Position numbers and translations under genes: made by a program. Of a stretch of DNA of 46,417 nt, positions 29,912-38,297 are shown in pieces; position 1 is the stretch's first letter; each line of letters opens with the position of its first letter. Under the pieces are notes generated by a model. The model ran no database searches. It saw only the letters and a program-made list of their open reading frames with translations, and was not told the origin of the DNA. The DNA comes from a virus. The stretch covers positions 1 through 46,417 of the IMG/VR virus record IMGVR_UViG_3300032278_000019. One strand, 5' to 3'.

Positions 29912-31918
29912 TCAGAACCCCTGCCTGGTCAGGCCGTAACTGTCTTCGAGCATACGGGACACCGGGCCGCGGCTGGCGAAGTCGGCCTGCATCGTCTCGA
30001 CGGTGATCTCGACGTTTCCGCGCCCGTCATCCGTCGCGCGGGCATGGGTGCCGGGCGCGAGGTTGTTGACCGTGACGTTGGCGCCGCCGCCCGCGCGCTG
30101 CGTCGCGGCGTTGCTGGCGATCGTCCCTGCCGTCGACGGCATGAAGAGCTCCGGCCCGAACTCGCCGACGAGGTAAGGCTTCCTCGACATGACCGGCCCG
30201 CCGGTGGCGCGGCCGAACAGCGAAGAGACGAAGCCGCCAATGCCGCCGCTTCCACCGCTCCCGCCGAAGAGGCTGCTGGCGATCCCGTCCATCAGGCCGT
30301 TCAGGGCGCTGTTGAAGACGCTATCGAGCACCCCTGCGAGCGCACCCTTGAAGTCGCCTTGCAGGGCTGCGCGGGTGCCGCGGGAGAAGGCGGAGCGGAA
30401 CAGATATTCCATGTCCCGCTGAAGCTCTTCGTTCTTTCTACCGTCCTCCCCTTCCCCCCCTTGCTCGCTCGCGAACCCGCCATATTGCGCCATGGCGACA
30501 CCGACCGCCGTTCCGCCGGTCCGCTTCAGCCGGTCGGCCTTGGCCTGCTCCACGGCGGCGATCTGCCGCTCGGCGGCGAGCCTTGCATCGGCGCCCTCGA
30601 CGCCGGCCGCATCGAACTCCGCGATCAGGCGGCGCAGTTCGAGCCGTTTCTCGAGGTTCGCGATCTTCTCCCTATCGCCTTCGGCCTCTGCGACCAGGAG
30701 AGCGTTCCGCAGTTCCAGATCTTCGCGCATCTGGCGTTCGAGGGCAGCCTGTTGCGCCTTGGCTTCGGCAGTCTCTCGCGCCGCCACGCTCGGCTTGCCG
30801 GATCCTCCGCCATCGCCCTGCGCCTGAGCCGTGCGCTCGACCGCCTCGGCTTCCCGTTCGGCGGCCTCGGCAGAGACACGGTTCTGCTCGGCGATTAGCG
30901 CGCCGAGGTTCGCACGGCGCTCCTGCAGCTCGGCCAGGCGCTGCTCGACCTCGTCCTGATCCCGCTTGGCCAGCGGGACGAAACCCAAATTCGCGTCGAA
31001 CAGTCCCCCGTCCTTCATCCGCTGGAGCTTGTCCTCCATGAAGGCGATCTCGCGGTTCGTCTTCTGGTACTGCGCCGTCAGGTCTCCTGCCTCGGCCCGG
31101 CGGTCGACCTGTGCCCGCGCGTTCCTGAGCTCGAGGAAGTCGCGGAGTTTGCCCGCCGCGAAGTCGATCTCGTCGGCGAATCGGTTGAGTTCAGCTGTGC
31201 CTGTGTCGCGGAGCAGGCCGAACAGCCCGTCGAGCTCGCGTTTCGCGTCCGCCGCTGCGGCCACGGTGTCGTCCGCCATGATGCGGCCGACCCGCTCCCA
31301 TTCGTCACCGGTTCGGCGGATGTAGCCTTCGCCTTTGACGAGGATGGCGTTGATCTGGTTGCCTTGTTCACCAACCAACTGAGCGCCCAAGGCCGCCGCT
31401 CGCGACGCATCATCAAGCCGGGCGAGGGCATCAGCAATCTTCACGAATTGCTCGTCCGACCTCAGACCTTCGAGGTCTTTGAGCGGAATGTTGAGTTCCT
31501 GAAGCGCTTCCGCCGCCTCGCCTGTGCCGTAGATCAGCGCTTCGCCGATCCGCTCGTTCATGTCGGTCAGGACGTCGACGGCGGCTTGCCCGTCCTTGCC
31601 GACCGAGCGGAAGGCGGCCTGAATACGCTGAAGTCCGCTCGCCGAAGTGTTCGTCTGCTGACTGAGCTCTTCGAGCTGCCGGGCCGTGGCGAGAGCCTCC
31701 CCAGTGAACTTGCCCAGCGCCGCCCCGCCCGCCGCCGCGCCGGCGGCGAGCGCCGTCGCGCTCGTGGCCGCGAAGCTCTTCAGTTTGCCTTCCGCGAGGG
31801 CGAACCGGCGCTCCATGTCGCCCGCGCTCTCCTTCGTCTTGTTCCGGAGCCGGTCGATCTTGTTGAGCGCCTCGTCGACCTTGGCTTCGAACTCGATCTT
31901 GATCGCGCGCAGCTTCAT
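29912..31918 (-). CDS. Tape-measure protein
   Basis: 668 residues. The N-terminal coiled coil (IEFEAKVDEALNKIDRLRNK), a hydrophobic Ala/Gly stretch (about 50-75), long Ala/Glu/Arg helices, a glycine-rich hinge (GGSGGSGGIGG) and the C-terminal VGEFGPELFMPSTAG signature (about 583). Sets tail length and enters the host membrane during DNA ejection. It is short for the class, which predicts a tail near 100 nm by the usual 0.15 nm per residue rule (estimate). Confidence 0.92.
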   Translation of the reverse strand: MKLRAIKIEFEAKVDEALNKIDRLRNKTKESAGDMERRFALAEGKLKSFAATSATALAAGAAAGGAALGKFTGEALATARQLEELSQQTNTSASGLQRIQAAFRSVGKDGQAAVDVLTDMNERIGEALIYGTGEAAEALQELNIPLKDLEGLRSDEQFVKIADALARLDDASRAAALGAQLVGEQGNQINAILVKGEGYIRRTGDEWERVGRIMADDTVAAAADAKRELDGLFGLLRDTGTAELNRFADEIDFAAGKLRDFLELRNARAQVDRRAEAGDLTAQYQKTNREIAFMEDKLQRMKDGGLFDANLGFVPLAKRDQDEVEQRLAELQERRANLGALIAEQNRVSAEAAEREAEAVERTAQAQGDGGGSGKPSVAARETAEAKAQQAALERQMREDLELRNALLVAEAEGDREKIANLEKRLELRRLIAEFDAAGVEGADARLAAERQIAAVEQAKADRLKRTGGTAVGVAMAQYGGFASEQGGEGEDGRKNEELQRDMEYLFRSAFSRGTRAALQGDFKGALAGVLDSVFNSALNGLMDGIASSLFGGSGGSGGIGGFVSSLFGRATGGPVMSRKPYLVGEFGPELFMPSTAGTIASNAATQRAGGGANVTVNNLAPGTHARATDDGRGNVEITVETMQADFASRGPVSRMLEDSYGLTRQGF

Positions 31919-31931
31919 GCCTGTTCTCCGG

Positions 31932-32542
31932 TCATCGCATCAACTCCTCGTCGAACCCGTCCCAAGCCTCGGCCCATCCGGCCGCCAGCTCGTCGTCGGT
32001 CAGGTGGTCAGGCGGGGCCATCTCGCCGGAGGCGCGCGAATGGATCTCGCGCATGAGCCGGGCGTATCGGACGGCGGTGCCGGTGTGCTGATACCAGGTC
32101 AGTTCATCGACCAGGTGCGGGGGCGTGCCGCCTATGTGCGCATGGAGCGCGTAAGCGTCTGCCAGATCGAAGCGGCGCGACGCAGCGCGCCCCGAAGCTT
32201 TCCCGGCGCCTCCTCGTCGGGAGAGACGCCTTCGAGTGCGGCAGCTAGGATGACCGTCGCGCAGGCGCGGATCTGCGCGAACGGCATCTCCTCGACCATG
32301 CGCTCCGCGAGCGGCTCGGCCGAGGAGCGGTGCATTCCGCCGCCGATCAGCCCGAGGCGGAACAAGTGCGGCGCGACCTTGGCGAGGTGCTTCGGATTGG
32401 TGTTCCGCACCATCTCGGGAATGTCGAACAAGTCGGCGCCACTGTCCTCCTGGAGCCGATCCAGCTCGACGAGCCGCAGCCTGAAGGTGCGAGGCTCGCC
32501 CAGCACCTTCAGCTCGACCGCGTTCCGGGTATAGGCGCTCAT
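31932..32542 (-). CDS. Tail assembly chaperone fusion GT, made by -1 frameshift
   Basis: Reading starts at 32542 in the G frame, shifts at GGGAAAG (minus strand, 32204-32198) and continues in the -1 frame from 32198 to the TGA at 31934-31932. The joined product is 203 residues; its T part contains TWYQHTGTAVRYARLMREIH and ends WDGFDEELMR. The heptamer reads G GGA AAG in the G frame, the same slip site as lambda G-GT. No stop codon interrupts the -1 frame. The GT protein would load the tape measure onto tail-tube subunits. Confidence 0.85.
32132..32542 (-). CDS. Tail assembly chaperone G
   Basis: 136 residues; unshifted product of the G/GT gene. Sequence resembles GTA gp10/TAC proteins: a beta-strand start (LKVLGEPRTFRLRLVELDRL) and helical body with PHLFRLGLIGGGM. 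The slip site is at codons 114-115. Overlaps the tube gene by ATGA. Confidence 0.8.
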   Translation of the reverse strand: MSAYTRNAVELKVLGEPRTFRLRLVELDRLQEDSGADLFDIPEMVRNTNPKHLAKVAPHLFRLGLIGGGMHRSSAEPLAERMVEEMPFAQIRACATVILAAALEGVSPDEEAPGKLRGALRRAASIWQTLTRSMRT

Positions 32543-33045
32543 GCGGTCAGGGCTTGGAAGATCGCGCTGGCGCCGATCGGCGCATCGTCGTGCCAGTAAT
32601 CGACCTTCCCGTCGCTTTCGAAGTTCGCCGAAAAGGTCTGGAGACCGCCGCTACGCGAAGCTCCCCAGGTCAGGGAGGTCAGGACAAAGCGTCCGGCGAG
32701 ATACCAGTTCATGATGCCGGTCGGGTTGTTGTCAGGGGCCTGCATCGAGAACAGGCCGATCTTCTCGCTCGCTGTCGAGTCTAGCCAGGCCGAGAACAGC
32801 TCGCGATCATTGAGCGCGAAAGTGCCCTGTGCAGAGAACGTCGCGCCTTGGCTGAGGACGCTGGTCGCCATCCAGGCCGGTGCCATGAAATTGGCCGCAT
32901 CGGGCACCGCATCGCGCTGGGTGCTTCGCGTGATCTCGCCCGTGACCTCCTCGAAGGTCGCGAGCATAGTGATCTTCGGCGTCGCCGCGCCGTCGCTGTG
33001 GATCATGCGGGCCTTGCCGCCCGGAAGGGTGTTCTTCGTCGCCAT
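32539..33045 (-). CDS. Major tail tube protein
   Basis: 168 residues, beta-rich, with ATKNTLPGGKARMIHSDG at the N-terminus and FSANFESDGKVDYWHDD at the end, as in phage tube proteins. Position between the chaperones and the tail terminator. Forms hexameric rings of the non-contractile tail. Confidence 0.8.
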   Translation of the reverse strand: MATKNTLPGGKARMIHSDGAATPKITMLATFEEVTGEITRSTQRDAVPDAANFMAPAWMATSVLSQGATFSAQGTFALNDRELFSAWLDSTASEKIGLFSMQAPDNNPTGIMNWYLAGRFVLTSLTWGASRSGGLQTFSANFESDGKVDYWHDDAPIGASAIFQALTA

Positions 33046-33059
33046 GGTCGGGCTCCTGT

Positions 33060-33488
33060 TCAGGCGGTTTGGGTGAGGCGGGCGCGGTATTCGAGCGCGG
33101 TCGTCCAGAGCTTGGGCGAGCCGGTCTCGGGGGAGAGCGGCGCGCCGATCCGCTCCCAGAGCTCAAGGGATGCCCCCTTGGGGAAAATGCCGTCGCGGTC
33201 GGACAGCGCCGTCATCACGGCGGAGACGATCTCGGTCATCCGGTCGTCATCGGGTGCCTCGTCGTGCACCGTGACGGCGATCTCGATCTCGGAGCCCGGG
33301 TGCCCCGCTAGGGTGTCCTCGAACTCCGCCGTGACGCCGACCGTGATGTAGGGGTGCGCCGTCGATCCGATCTTGAAGGTGCCGGGCGCGTAGATCCGCT
33401 CGCCGACGAGGGCGGCCAGATCAGGCGTCTGGTTCAGGGTCCTGATCACTGCTCCACGCATCGGGCTGCGGAGATCCAGTCTCTTCAT
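33060..33488 (-). CDS. Tail terminator/completion protein (DUF3168-like)
   Basis: 142 residues. PDLAALVGERIYAP followed by PYITVGVTAEFED and a C-terminal ALEYRARLTQ follow the DUF3168 pattern. Caps the tail. Start at 33488 preferred (GAGGG upstream); it overlaps the preceding small gene by 68 bases in another frame. Confidence 0.75.
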   Translation of the reverse strand: MKRLDLRSPMRGAVIRTLNQTPDLAALVGERIYAPGTFKIGSTAHPYITVGVTAEFEDTLAGHPGSEIEIAVTVHDEAPDDDRMTEIVSAVMTALSDRDGIFPKGASLELWERIGAPLSPETGSPKLWTTALEYRARLTQTA

Positions 33489-33630
33489 AGGCGTAGCCCT
33501 CACTGATCAGGAAATCGGCCATGTCCTGCGGCAGGTGATCGGGCACGAGCAGGGTGCGGCCGTTGATGTAGAACCGGGCCGAAGTCTCGGTCAGTTCTTC
33601 GCGGTACGTCTTGGTGATGGTGATCTTCAT
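33421..33630 (-). CDS. Small head-tail region protein
   Basis: 69 residues, ATGA overlap with the HK97 gp10-like gene. Begins MKITITKTYREELTETSARF and ends with an acidic, Asp/Pro tail that overlaps the terminator gene. Not recognised; perhaps an auxiliary head-completion protein. Confidence 0.6.
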   Translation of the reverse strand: MKITITKTYREELTETSARFYINGRTLLVPDHLPQDMADFLISEGYAYEETGSPQPDAWSSDQDPEPDA

Positions 33631-34028
33631 CGCAGGACCTTCTCTTTGACCTTGTCGAACAGGCGGATGATCTTGCGCCGGCTCTTGTTGAGGGCGGGGC
33701 GCATGAAGGGGCGTTCGGCCATGCGGGAGGTCCCGTATTCGAGCGCGGCGCTGTAGGGCGCGCTGCTCATGACCTCGGCGCTCAGCTCGCCGGTGCGGCG
33801 GGAGAGGATGCCGCGCTGAAGCTGGCCCGTGTCGGTGTTGGGCGGCTCGCCCGGGCGCGAGGGAACGTGGTTCTGGCCGCTGGTCGAGCCTTGCGAGACG
33901 AGGTGCTGCGCCTCCGCCTTGACGATGTCCGCCGCGACGAAGACCGCGCGCCCCGCCTCCTTGCGCGTCTCGCGGGAGAGCCCGGAGAGCGCCTTGTCGA
34001 GCTCCCGCACGCCTTCGACCTTAACCAC
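33627..34028 (-). CDS. HK97 gp10-like tail completion protein
   Basis: 133 residues with the family pattern: GVRELDKALSGLSRETRKEA, VPSRPGEPPNTDTGQLQRGI, YSAALEYGTSRMAERPFMRP. Acts at the head-tail joint. It overlaps the next upstream gene by 8 bases. Confidence 0.85.
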   Translation of the reverse strand: MVKVEGVRELDKALSGLSRETRKEAGRAVFVAADIVKAEAQHLVSQGSTSGQNHVPSRPGEPPNTDTGQLQRGILSRRTGELSAEVMSSAPYSAALEYGTSRMAERPFMRPALNKSRRKIIRLFDKVKEKVLR

Positions 34029-34497
34029 GGACGATGCGTGCGCCGTTGGCCTTCACGATATAGGCCCCGTTCGCCTTGACGAGCGGGATGGAGGGCGGGC
34101 GGATCGGTGCCGGGGTCGCGGCCTGGCTCATGGTGACGTCGATAACCCAGAGCACGCCGCCGCTGTCCTGCGAGGCGGATCCGGCCTCGTAGCGGTTGCC
34201 GTCCTGATCGATCAGCTGCGCGTCGAGGTCGTCGCTCGGCGAGATGATGCCGGTCAGGCCCCGCGCCTCGATCTGCGCGCGCAGGGGCGCCTGGAGGACG
34301 CGCATCACGGCCTGTTTGCGGGTGACGCCGTCCTCGGTGACGGTCCGGGTGCCGAGCTGGTATTTGATCGGGACGGTATAGGTGTCGAGCACGACGACCT
34401 TGCCCTCGTCGGTGATCGCGGTGCGCGTCGTGACGATCGAGCCGTCCCGGTAGAACGTGCCGAGCCCGGCCGCGAACATGCTGCTCAGGTCAACCAT
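34021..34497 (-). CDS. Head-tail joining protein, hypothetical
   Basis: 158 residues from ATG 34497 (GGGAGGGTTCT upstream). Beta-rich; the C-terminus contains a repeated VKANGAYIVKANGARIV segment. Position between the DUF4054 connector and gp10-like genes matches a stopper or neck protein. A longer frame to 34563 would overlap the connector gene more and lacks a ribosome site. Confidence 0.72.
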   Translation of the reverse strand: MVDLSSMFAAGLGTFYRDGSIVTTRTAITDEGKVVVLDTYTVPIKYQLGTRTVTEDGVTRKQAVMRVLQAPLRAQIEARGLTGIISPSDDLDAQLIDQDGNRYEAGSASQDSGGVLWVIDVTMSQAATPAPIRPPSIPLVKANGAYIVKANGARIVRG

Positions 34498-34858
34498 AGA
34501 ACCCTCCCACAGCGCGCGGACCGCCGCCCAGAGACGTCGCAAGAGCGAGAAGGCGCTGGCCATAGGACGTCCTCTCGTAGAGCGAGGCGCTGGCCTCGGT
34601 CGGAGCGAAGTTCAGCGAGGCGTCGCCGCTCCTGGCGCTGGTCACGCCGGCGCTGCGTTGCGCGACGAGCTTCCCCTCTTCGCCGTGCCCGTTCAGCGTC
34701 AGCTCATGCGCCGCCGCGAGAAGCGTGGCGCGGTCGATCTGATCGCCGAACAGGTCCGCCGACAGCGACGGGACCGCCAGCGCGTCGAGCACCGCCCCAT
34801 CGGGCGCCTCCGCGAGCAGCGGGAACCGCTCGCGGAAGGTCTGGAGGTCCGCCGCCAT
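34490..34858 (-). CDS. Head-tail connector, DUF4054-like
   Basis: 122 residues: FRERFPLLAEAPDGAVLDAL, then ATLLAAAHELTLNG and YGQRLLALA, as in gp6-like connectors that bind under the portal. Three bases separate it from the capsid gene. Confidence 0.8.
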   Translation of the reverse strand: MAADLQTFRERFPLLAEAPDGAVLDALAVPSLSADLFGDQIDRATLLAAAHELTLNGHGEEGKLVAQRSAGVTSARSGDASLNFAPTEASASLYERTSYGQRLLALATSLGGGPRAVGGFYG

Positions 34859-34861
34859 GGC

Positions 34862-35836
34862 TTAGGCGCCGTCGCGGTAGACGATTGCCTTCGGCTTGTG
34901 GACGTGCGGGGCGCCGACACGCAGCGCGCCGGGGACCATGAAGCCGAACGCGCCGTATTCGCGCGGGTCGAAGAAGGTGAAGCGCTGCGCCATCGGCAGC
35001 GTCACGACGTCTTCCTCGTTGCGGTAACCGACCATGCGGGTCTTGCCGCTCGCGCCAGCCGTCTCCGCCTCGATCGGGGTCCGCACCATCGGCGCCTGGC
35101 CCGTATCGTCGGTGTAGGGGTTGTTGGCCATGAAGAAGGCCCAGATCGTCGTATCCGAGGCGTCGGACAGGCGGGTCTGCGCGAGCAGGCGCTTGATCGA
35201 CGGCGGGAGCAGGACCGTGTCCGGGCGCTCGACCTCGTTCGTCTCCGCGAGCGGGATCGAGAGGAGGTCGAACAGGTCGGCGAGGATGGCATCCCGACCG
35301 GCCTGCGTCTTGATCTTCTCCGCGAAGGTGCGCTCGGTCGCCGTGGAGCCGGAGACGTTGGCCGCAGCGACGGAGGGATGGTTCAGCAGGCCGGAGACGC
35401 CCTTCTCCCCGGAACCATTGATGACGAGGCGCTGCACGAAGCGCTCCGCGACGAGGCGCGCCGCGTTCGCCTTGCGGGTCTGCAGGGCGGGCTGGCCCGG
35501 ACGGGAGGGCAGGGCCGCAGCCTTGTCGATCTCCCACTGCGTGTAGTCGTAGCCCACGCCAGCGGTGAAGATCGGGCCGGTGGCGCTGTCCTGCGACACG
35601 GTCACGAGCGGGACGCTGTTCGTGTTGTTGGACAGGAACTCGGCTTTGCCCGCGATGTCGAACTCGTCGTAGCGGACCGAGTCGGCGAAGGCGGCGATGC
35701 TCTCGTCGACCGTGATCAGCTCGGGATAGGTGATCTGACCGTAGGTCTTGGAGAGGACGATGTTCGAGACCGCTTCGGCCTCGCGTGTGACGAAGGCGAG
35801 GGCCGCCGCCGCGTCTCGGAAGTTCTGGTAAGTCAT
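34862..35836 (-). CDS. Major capsid protein (DUF2184-like)
   Basis: 324 residues. The N-terminal arm is followed by a HK97-fold-like body; IAGKAEFLSN, YDYTQWEIDKA, RLVAERFVQRLVINGSG and VLLPPSIKRLLAQTR fit DUF2184 major capsid proteins. C-terminus HVHKPKAIVYRDG. Main head shell protein. GAAGGAGG ribosome site, expected high expression. Confidence 0.85.
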   Translation of the reverse strand: MTYQNFRDAAAALAFVTREAEAVSNIVLSKTYGQITYPELITVDESIAAFADSVRYDEFDIAGKAEFLSNNTNSVPLVTVSQDSATGPIFTAGVGYDYTQWEIDKAAALPSRPGQPALQTRKANAARLVAERFVQRLVINGSGEKGVSGLLNHPSVAAANVSGSTATERTFAEKIKTQAGRDAILADLFDLLSIPLAETNEVERPDTVLLPPSIKRLLAQTRLSDASDTTIWAFFMANNPYTDDTGQAPMVRTPIEAETAGASGKTRMVGYRNEEDVVTLPMAQRFTFFDPREYGAFGFMVPGALRVGAPHVHKPKAIVYRDGA

Positions 35837-35906
35837 GAAGGAGGTTCCTTGAAGAGGGGCGGCCGCCCTTCTCGGGCAGGCCGGAGGCTCGGCTCAGACG
35901 GCCGCG
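35837..35906. other. Spacer with palindrome between cement and capsid genes
   Basis: GGGCGGCCGCCC (35857-35868) is a perfect palindrome that extends imperfectly to about 20 bases. On the minus transcript it forms a stem just before the capsid ribosome site. It may stop RNA decay or adjust the ratio of the two structural proteins. Confidence 0.5.
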
Positions 35907-36335
35907 TTACTTGAGGTTGATGCGGACCAGGTCGCCGGCGGAGCCGCTGTCGACGTAGGTTGCGCCGCCGGGGAACTCGTTGAGCCCGGTCGGGCCGAAC
36001 GTGCCGTCATCGGCGAAGGTCACGCCGTCACCGGCAGAGACGGCTTCGCCTGCGGTGATCCAGAAGGTGCCGCGCGTGCAGATCGTGGCGGTGTCGCCGG
36101 CCTTGTACTGCTCGCCATTGCCCGCCGGGACGAGCGGGTCGCGGTAGACGATGCCGAGCGGCGAGGCGCCGGCGCTCATCACGTCCGCCTCGCGGTCGGT
36201 CGTGCCCTGCACCGCGACTGCGCCGAAGGGCAGGTCAGCCTCTGCGGTCAGGCTGCGGGCGTCGTAGTTTTCCATCGTCGCGCGCGCGCCAGGGGCGCCC
36301 ACGGCGGGGTCGAGGTCGTAATTGTCGATAGCCAT
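35907..36335 (-). CDS. Head decoration/cement protein (Gp24-like)
   Basis: 142 residues, beta-rich, rich in Gly and Asp, with FGAVAVQGTTDREADVMSAG and DTATICTRGTFWITAGEAVS, the pattern of structural cement proteins. It would stabilise the capsid. It sits between the scaffold/protease and the capsid gene, the usual place. Confidence 0.78.
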   Translation of the reverse strand: MAIDNYDLDPAVGAPGARATMENYDARSLTAEADLPFGAVAVQGTTDREADVMSAGASPLGIVYRDPLVPAGNGEQYKAGDTATICTRGTFWITAGEAVSAGDGVTFADDGTFGPTGLNEFPGGATYVDSGSAGDLVRINLK

Positions 36336-36446
36336 GATCGAGCTCCTGTCGTGGCCGATAAGGGGGAGGGTGCTGCGGGTGAGGGAGAGCGCGCCCGGCG
36401 CAGCGACCGGGCGCGTCAGAAGGCAGGCGCGGGGCCTAGAGGGGGA
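36336..36446. other. Spacer with hairpin between protease-scaffold and cement genes
   Basis: GCGCCCGG (36391-36398) and CCGGGCGC (36407-36414) form a strong 8-9 bp stem with an 8-base loop. No U-run. Possibly an RNA-processing or partial termination site inside the head operon. Confidence 0.5.
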
Positions 36447-37055
36447 TTAGGCCGCGCGGTTGCGCTTCGGGTGCAGGAAGGCGTCCTGAGCCGCGAGGGC
36501 CTTGGCGCGGTCTGCATCGGCGTCGCCGGTCATACGGTCCTCGTCAGCGCGAGGGGCGGGGGAATGGCTGCCGTAGCCTTCCGAACCGGAGACTGAGGCC
36601 ATCTCGTCGAGGCGCGCCGTGATGGCCGTGTCGACGTTGTCGCCGAAGCGCTCTTTCAGGCTGTCATAGGTCGCCGTGCCGCGCTTCTCCTTGAAGAGCG
36701 CGGCCCGGTCCGCCGCGGCGTCGCCGGTCGGCTTGAAGTTCGAGACGCCGAGCTTCTTCGCCATGTCCTCGAGGCCCTGCCGGTCCTTCGCCATCTTCTC
36801 GGCGGCAGCGGCGACGGCTTCGGGGCTGGACTTCGCTTCGAGATCGGAGACCTGCGCGCGCAGCTCCTCGATCGTGCCGTCGCGGGCGGCGAGGTCGGTC
36901 TGTGCGGTGTCGCGGGCCTGCACGGCTGCGTCGCGTTCGGCCTGCACCGTTTCGAGCGCACGGTTCGCGTCGCGCATGATGCGCTCCACAAGCTCGGCGT
37001 CGGCGAGAGCGAGAGTGACGGCCGAGCCGTCGAGGGTGATCGTGCGCGTCGTCAT
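36447..37055 (-). CDS. Nested scaffold protein (internal start)
   Basis: In-frame ATG at 37055 is preceded by AGGAGACAGCGCC, a good ribosome site inside the fusion gene. It would make a separate 202-residue scaffold lacking the protease domain, as in lambda C/Nu3. Evidence is the site and the domain boundary; expression is not shown. Confidence 0.6.
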   Translation of the reverse strand: MTTRTITLDGSAVTLALADAELVERIMRDANRALETVQAERDAAVQARDTAQTDLAARDGTIEELRAQVSDLEAKSSPEAVAAAAEKMAKDRQGLEDMAKKLGVSNFKPTGDAAADRAALFKEKRGTATYDSLKERFGDNVDTAITARLDEMASVSGSEGYGSHSPAPRADEDRMTGDADADRAKALAAQDAFLHPKRNRAA

Positions 37056-37712
37056 GGCGCTGTCTCCTGTGCTGCTGGGGGTGCCGGTCGGCTGGGAGCC
37101 TTCCCCCGCCAAACCGGCGGCGCGGGGGTCGGAAGTCGAGACGCCGAAGGCGTAGCGCTTGTCGTCGCCGATCCGGGCGTCAGGGCCGGCGCGACCGCGC
37201 GGCACGATTGCCACATGATCTGCAACGATCGAGCGCATCACGCCGTCATAGGGGCCGTGCTTCGGGTCGGTGCCGGGCGTCATGTCGAGGCGGCTCATGT
37301 AGCCCGCGGAGAGCTCGCGCTCGCCGCCCTCGATCGTTTCGATGGCCTCGGCCGCGTCGATGACGAGGTTCGCGGTGAAGTGGTCGCCGGAGGCCAGCGT
37401 CTCGCGCCCCATGTCGACCGGGTCGACGTTGCCCACGGTGTATTTGCGGAGCGCCGCGCCGTCGCCGCGGACCGGCTCATTCGGGTGGCCGATCGTGACC
37501 GGCGCGCGGGCGAAGCTTTCGAGGCTGGCCCGGTCGAACACCTCGTCGGACGGGCGGAGGATGCGGTAGATGCGGTCCTCGCCGCCGATCTCGCTCCCGT
37601 GGTACTCGTAGATCCCGTCGCGCGCGATCCGCGCCTTGGCGACGAGCCTGCCCCACTGGTCCCGCTTCGTGCCGGAGATCGTCACCTTATCGGCGACAAG
37701 GATATCGGGCAT
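36447..37712 (-). CDS. Prohead protease-scaffold fusion (DUF2213)
   Basis: 421 residues. The protease half (about 1-200) has His76 in TIGHPNEP, Ser135 in RELSAGY and His166 in DHVAIVPRGRAG, the catalytic set of herpesvirus-like prohead proteases. The second half is a Glu/Ala/Arg coiled coil typical of scaffold. Cleaves scaffold and capsid during maturation. Confidence 0.87.
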   Translation of the reverse strand: MPDILVADKVTISGTKRDQWGRLVAKARIARDGIYEYHGSEIGGEDRIYRILRPSDEVFDRASLESFARAPVTIGHPNEPVRGDGAALRKYTVGNVDPVDMGRETLASGDHFTANLVIDAAEAIETIEGGERELSAGYMSRLDMTPGTDPKHGPYDGVMRSIVADHVAIVPRGRAGPDARIGDDKRYAFGVSTSDPRAAGLAGEGSQPTGTPSSTGDSAMTTRTITLDGSAVTLALADAELVERIMRDANRALETVQAERDAAVQARDTAQTDLAARDGTIEELRAQVSDLEAKSSPEAVAAAAEKMAKDRQGLEDMAKKLGVSNFKPTGDAAADRAALFKEKRGTATYDSLKERFGDNVDTAITARLDEMASVSGSEGYGSHSPAPRADEDRMTGDADADRAKALAAQDAFLHPKRNRAA

Positions 37713-37735
37713 CGGGCCCCTCCTTTCAGGCAGAG

Positions 37736-37760
37736 AAAAGCCCCGCTCGGTGGCGGGGCT
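37736..37760 (-). terminator. Intrinsic terminator of the lipoprotein moron
   Basis: On the minus strand AGCCCCGC-CACCGA-GCGGGGCT (37760-37739) is followed by TTTTCTC. It lies 37 bases after the lipoprotein gene and before the protease-scaffold gene. With the leader element at 38292-38330 it makes the gene a self-contained moron. Confidence 0.8.
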
Positions 37761-37796
37761 GGTGTCGGTGCTGGTCTGCCGGAGGAGGGCGGGCGC

Positions 37797-38297
37797 TTAC
37801 TGCGGCGCGGCCTCAATGGCAGTGAGCATTTCCGCGAACCGTTCGGGCGGGACCTGCAGGGTGACGGCGCCGCGGCTGCCGGACAGCTTCACGTCGAGCC
37901 CTTCGGCGGCGTAGCGCTGCAGCTGGTCTGCGCTGAGCGGGATGCCGCCCTTCTCCTGGATGCGGCTGCCAGAGAGCACCTGCCGGTCGCGAACCCTGTA
38001 ATCGAGCGAGTCGCCCCCGGCATATGCGTTCTCGAGGAACAGCCAGTCGCTGTGTTCGACCCGCGTGTAGAGCATGACGTACCAGGGCGAGCCCGCTTCC
38101 GGCTGCGTCGCGCCGACATTGGCATAGACGCTAGGCCCCAGCCCTATCGCCGTCATCTTCATGATGTTCCGGCCGTCCAGCGTCGCCTGCCCGGTGTATT
38201 CGTCCGCTTTGAAGACGACGTCTTCCGTCACCATCGTGCCGCCGGTGGCGCACGCGGCGAGGCTGACAAGGGCAAGGGCGGCTAGGGCTCTGATCAT
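37797..38297 (-). CDS. Lipoprotein (moron)
   Basis: 166 residues. A short signal peptide ends in the lipobox SLAAC (Cys about 16), so the mature protein is lipid-anchored. The body is beta-rich with VKLSGSRGAVTLQVPP. Starts MIR, as does the 47-aa protein, and shares its leader element. Phage lipoproteins often block superinfection; that is an inference here. Confidence 0.82.
   Translation of the reverse strand: MIRALAALALVSLAACATGGTMVTEDVVFKADEYTGQATLDGRNIMKMTAIGLGPSVYANVGATQPEAGSPWYVMLYTRVEHSDWLFLENAYAGGDSLDYRVRDRQVLSGSRIQEKGGIPLSADQLQRYAAEGLDVKLSGSRGAVTLQVPPERFAEMLTAIEAAPQ

Noticed and set aside
34457-35914. 485-codon plus-strand frame opposite capsid
   Set aside because: Antisense of the major capsid gene; no ribosome site or domain.
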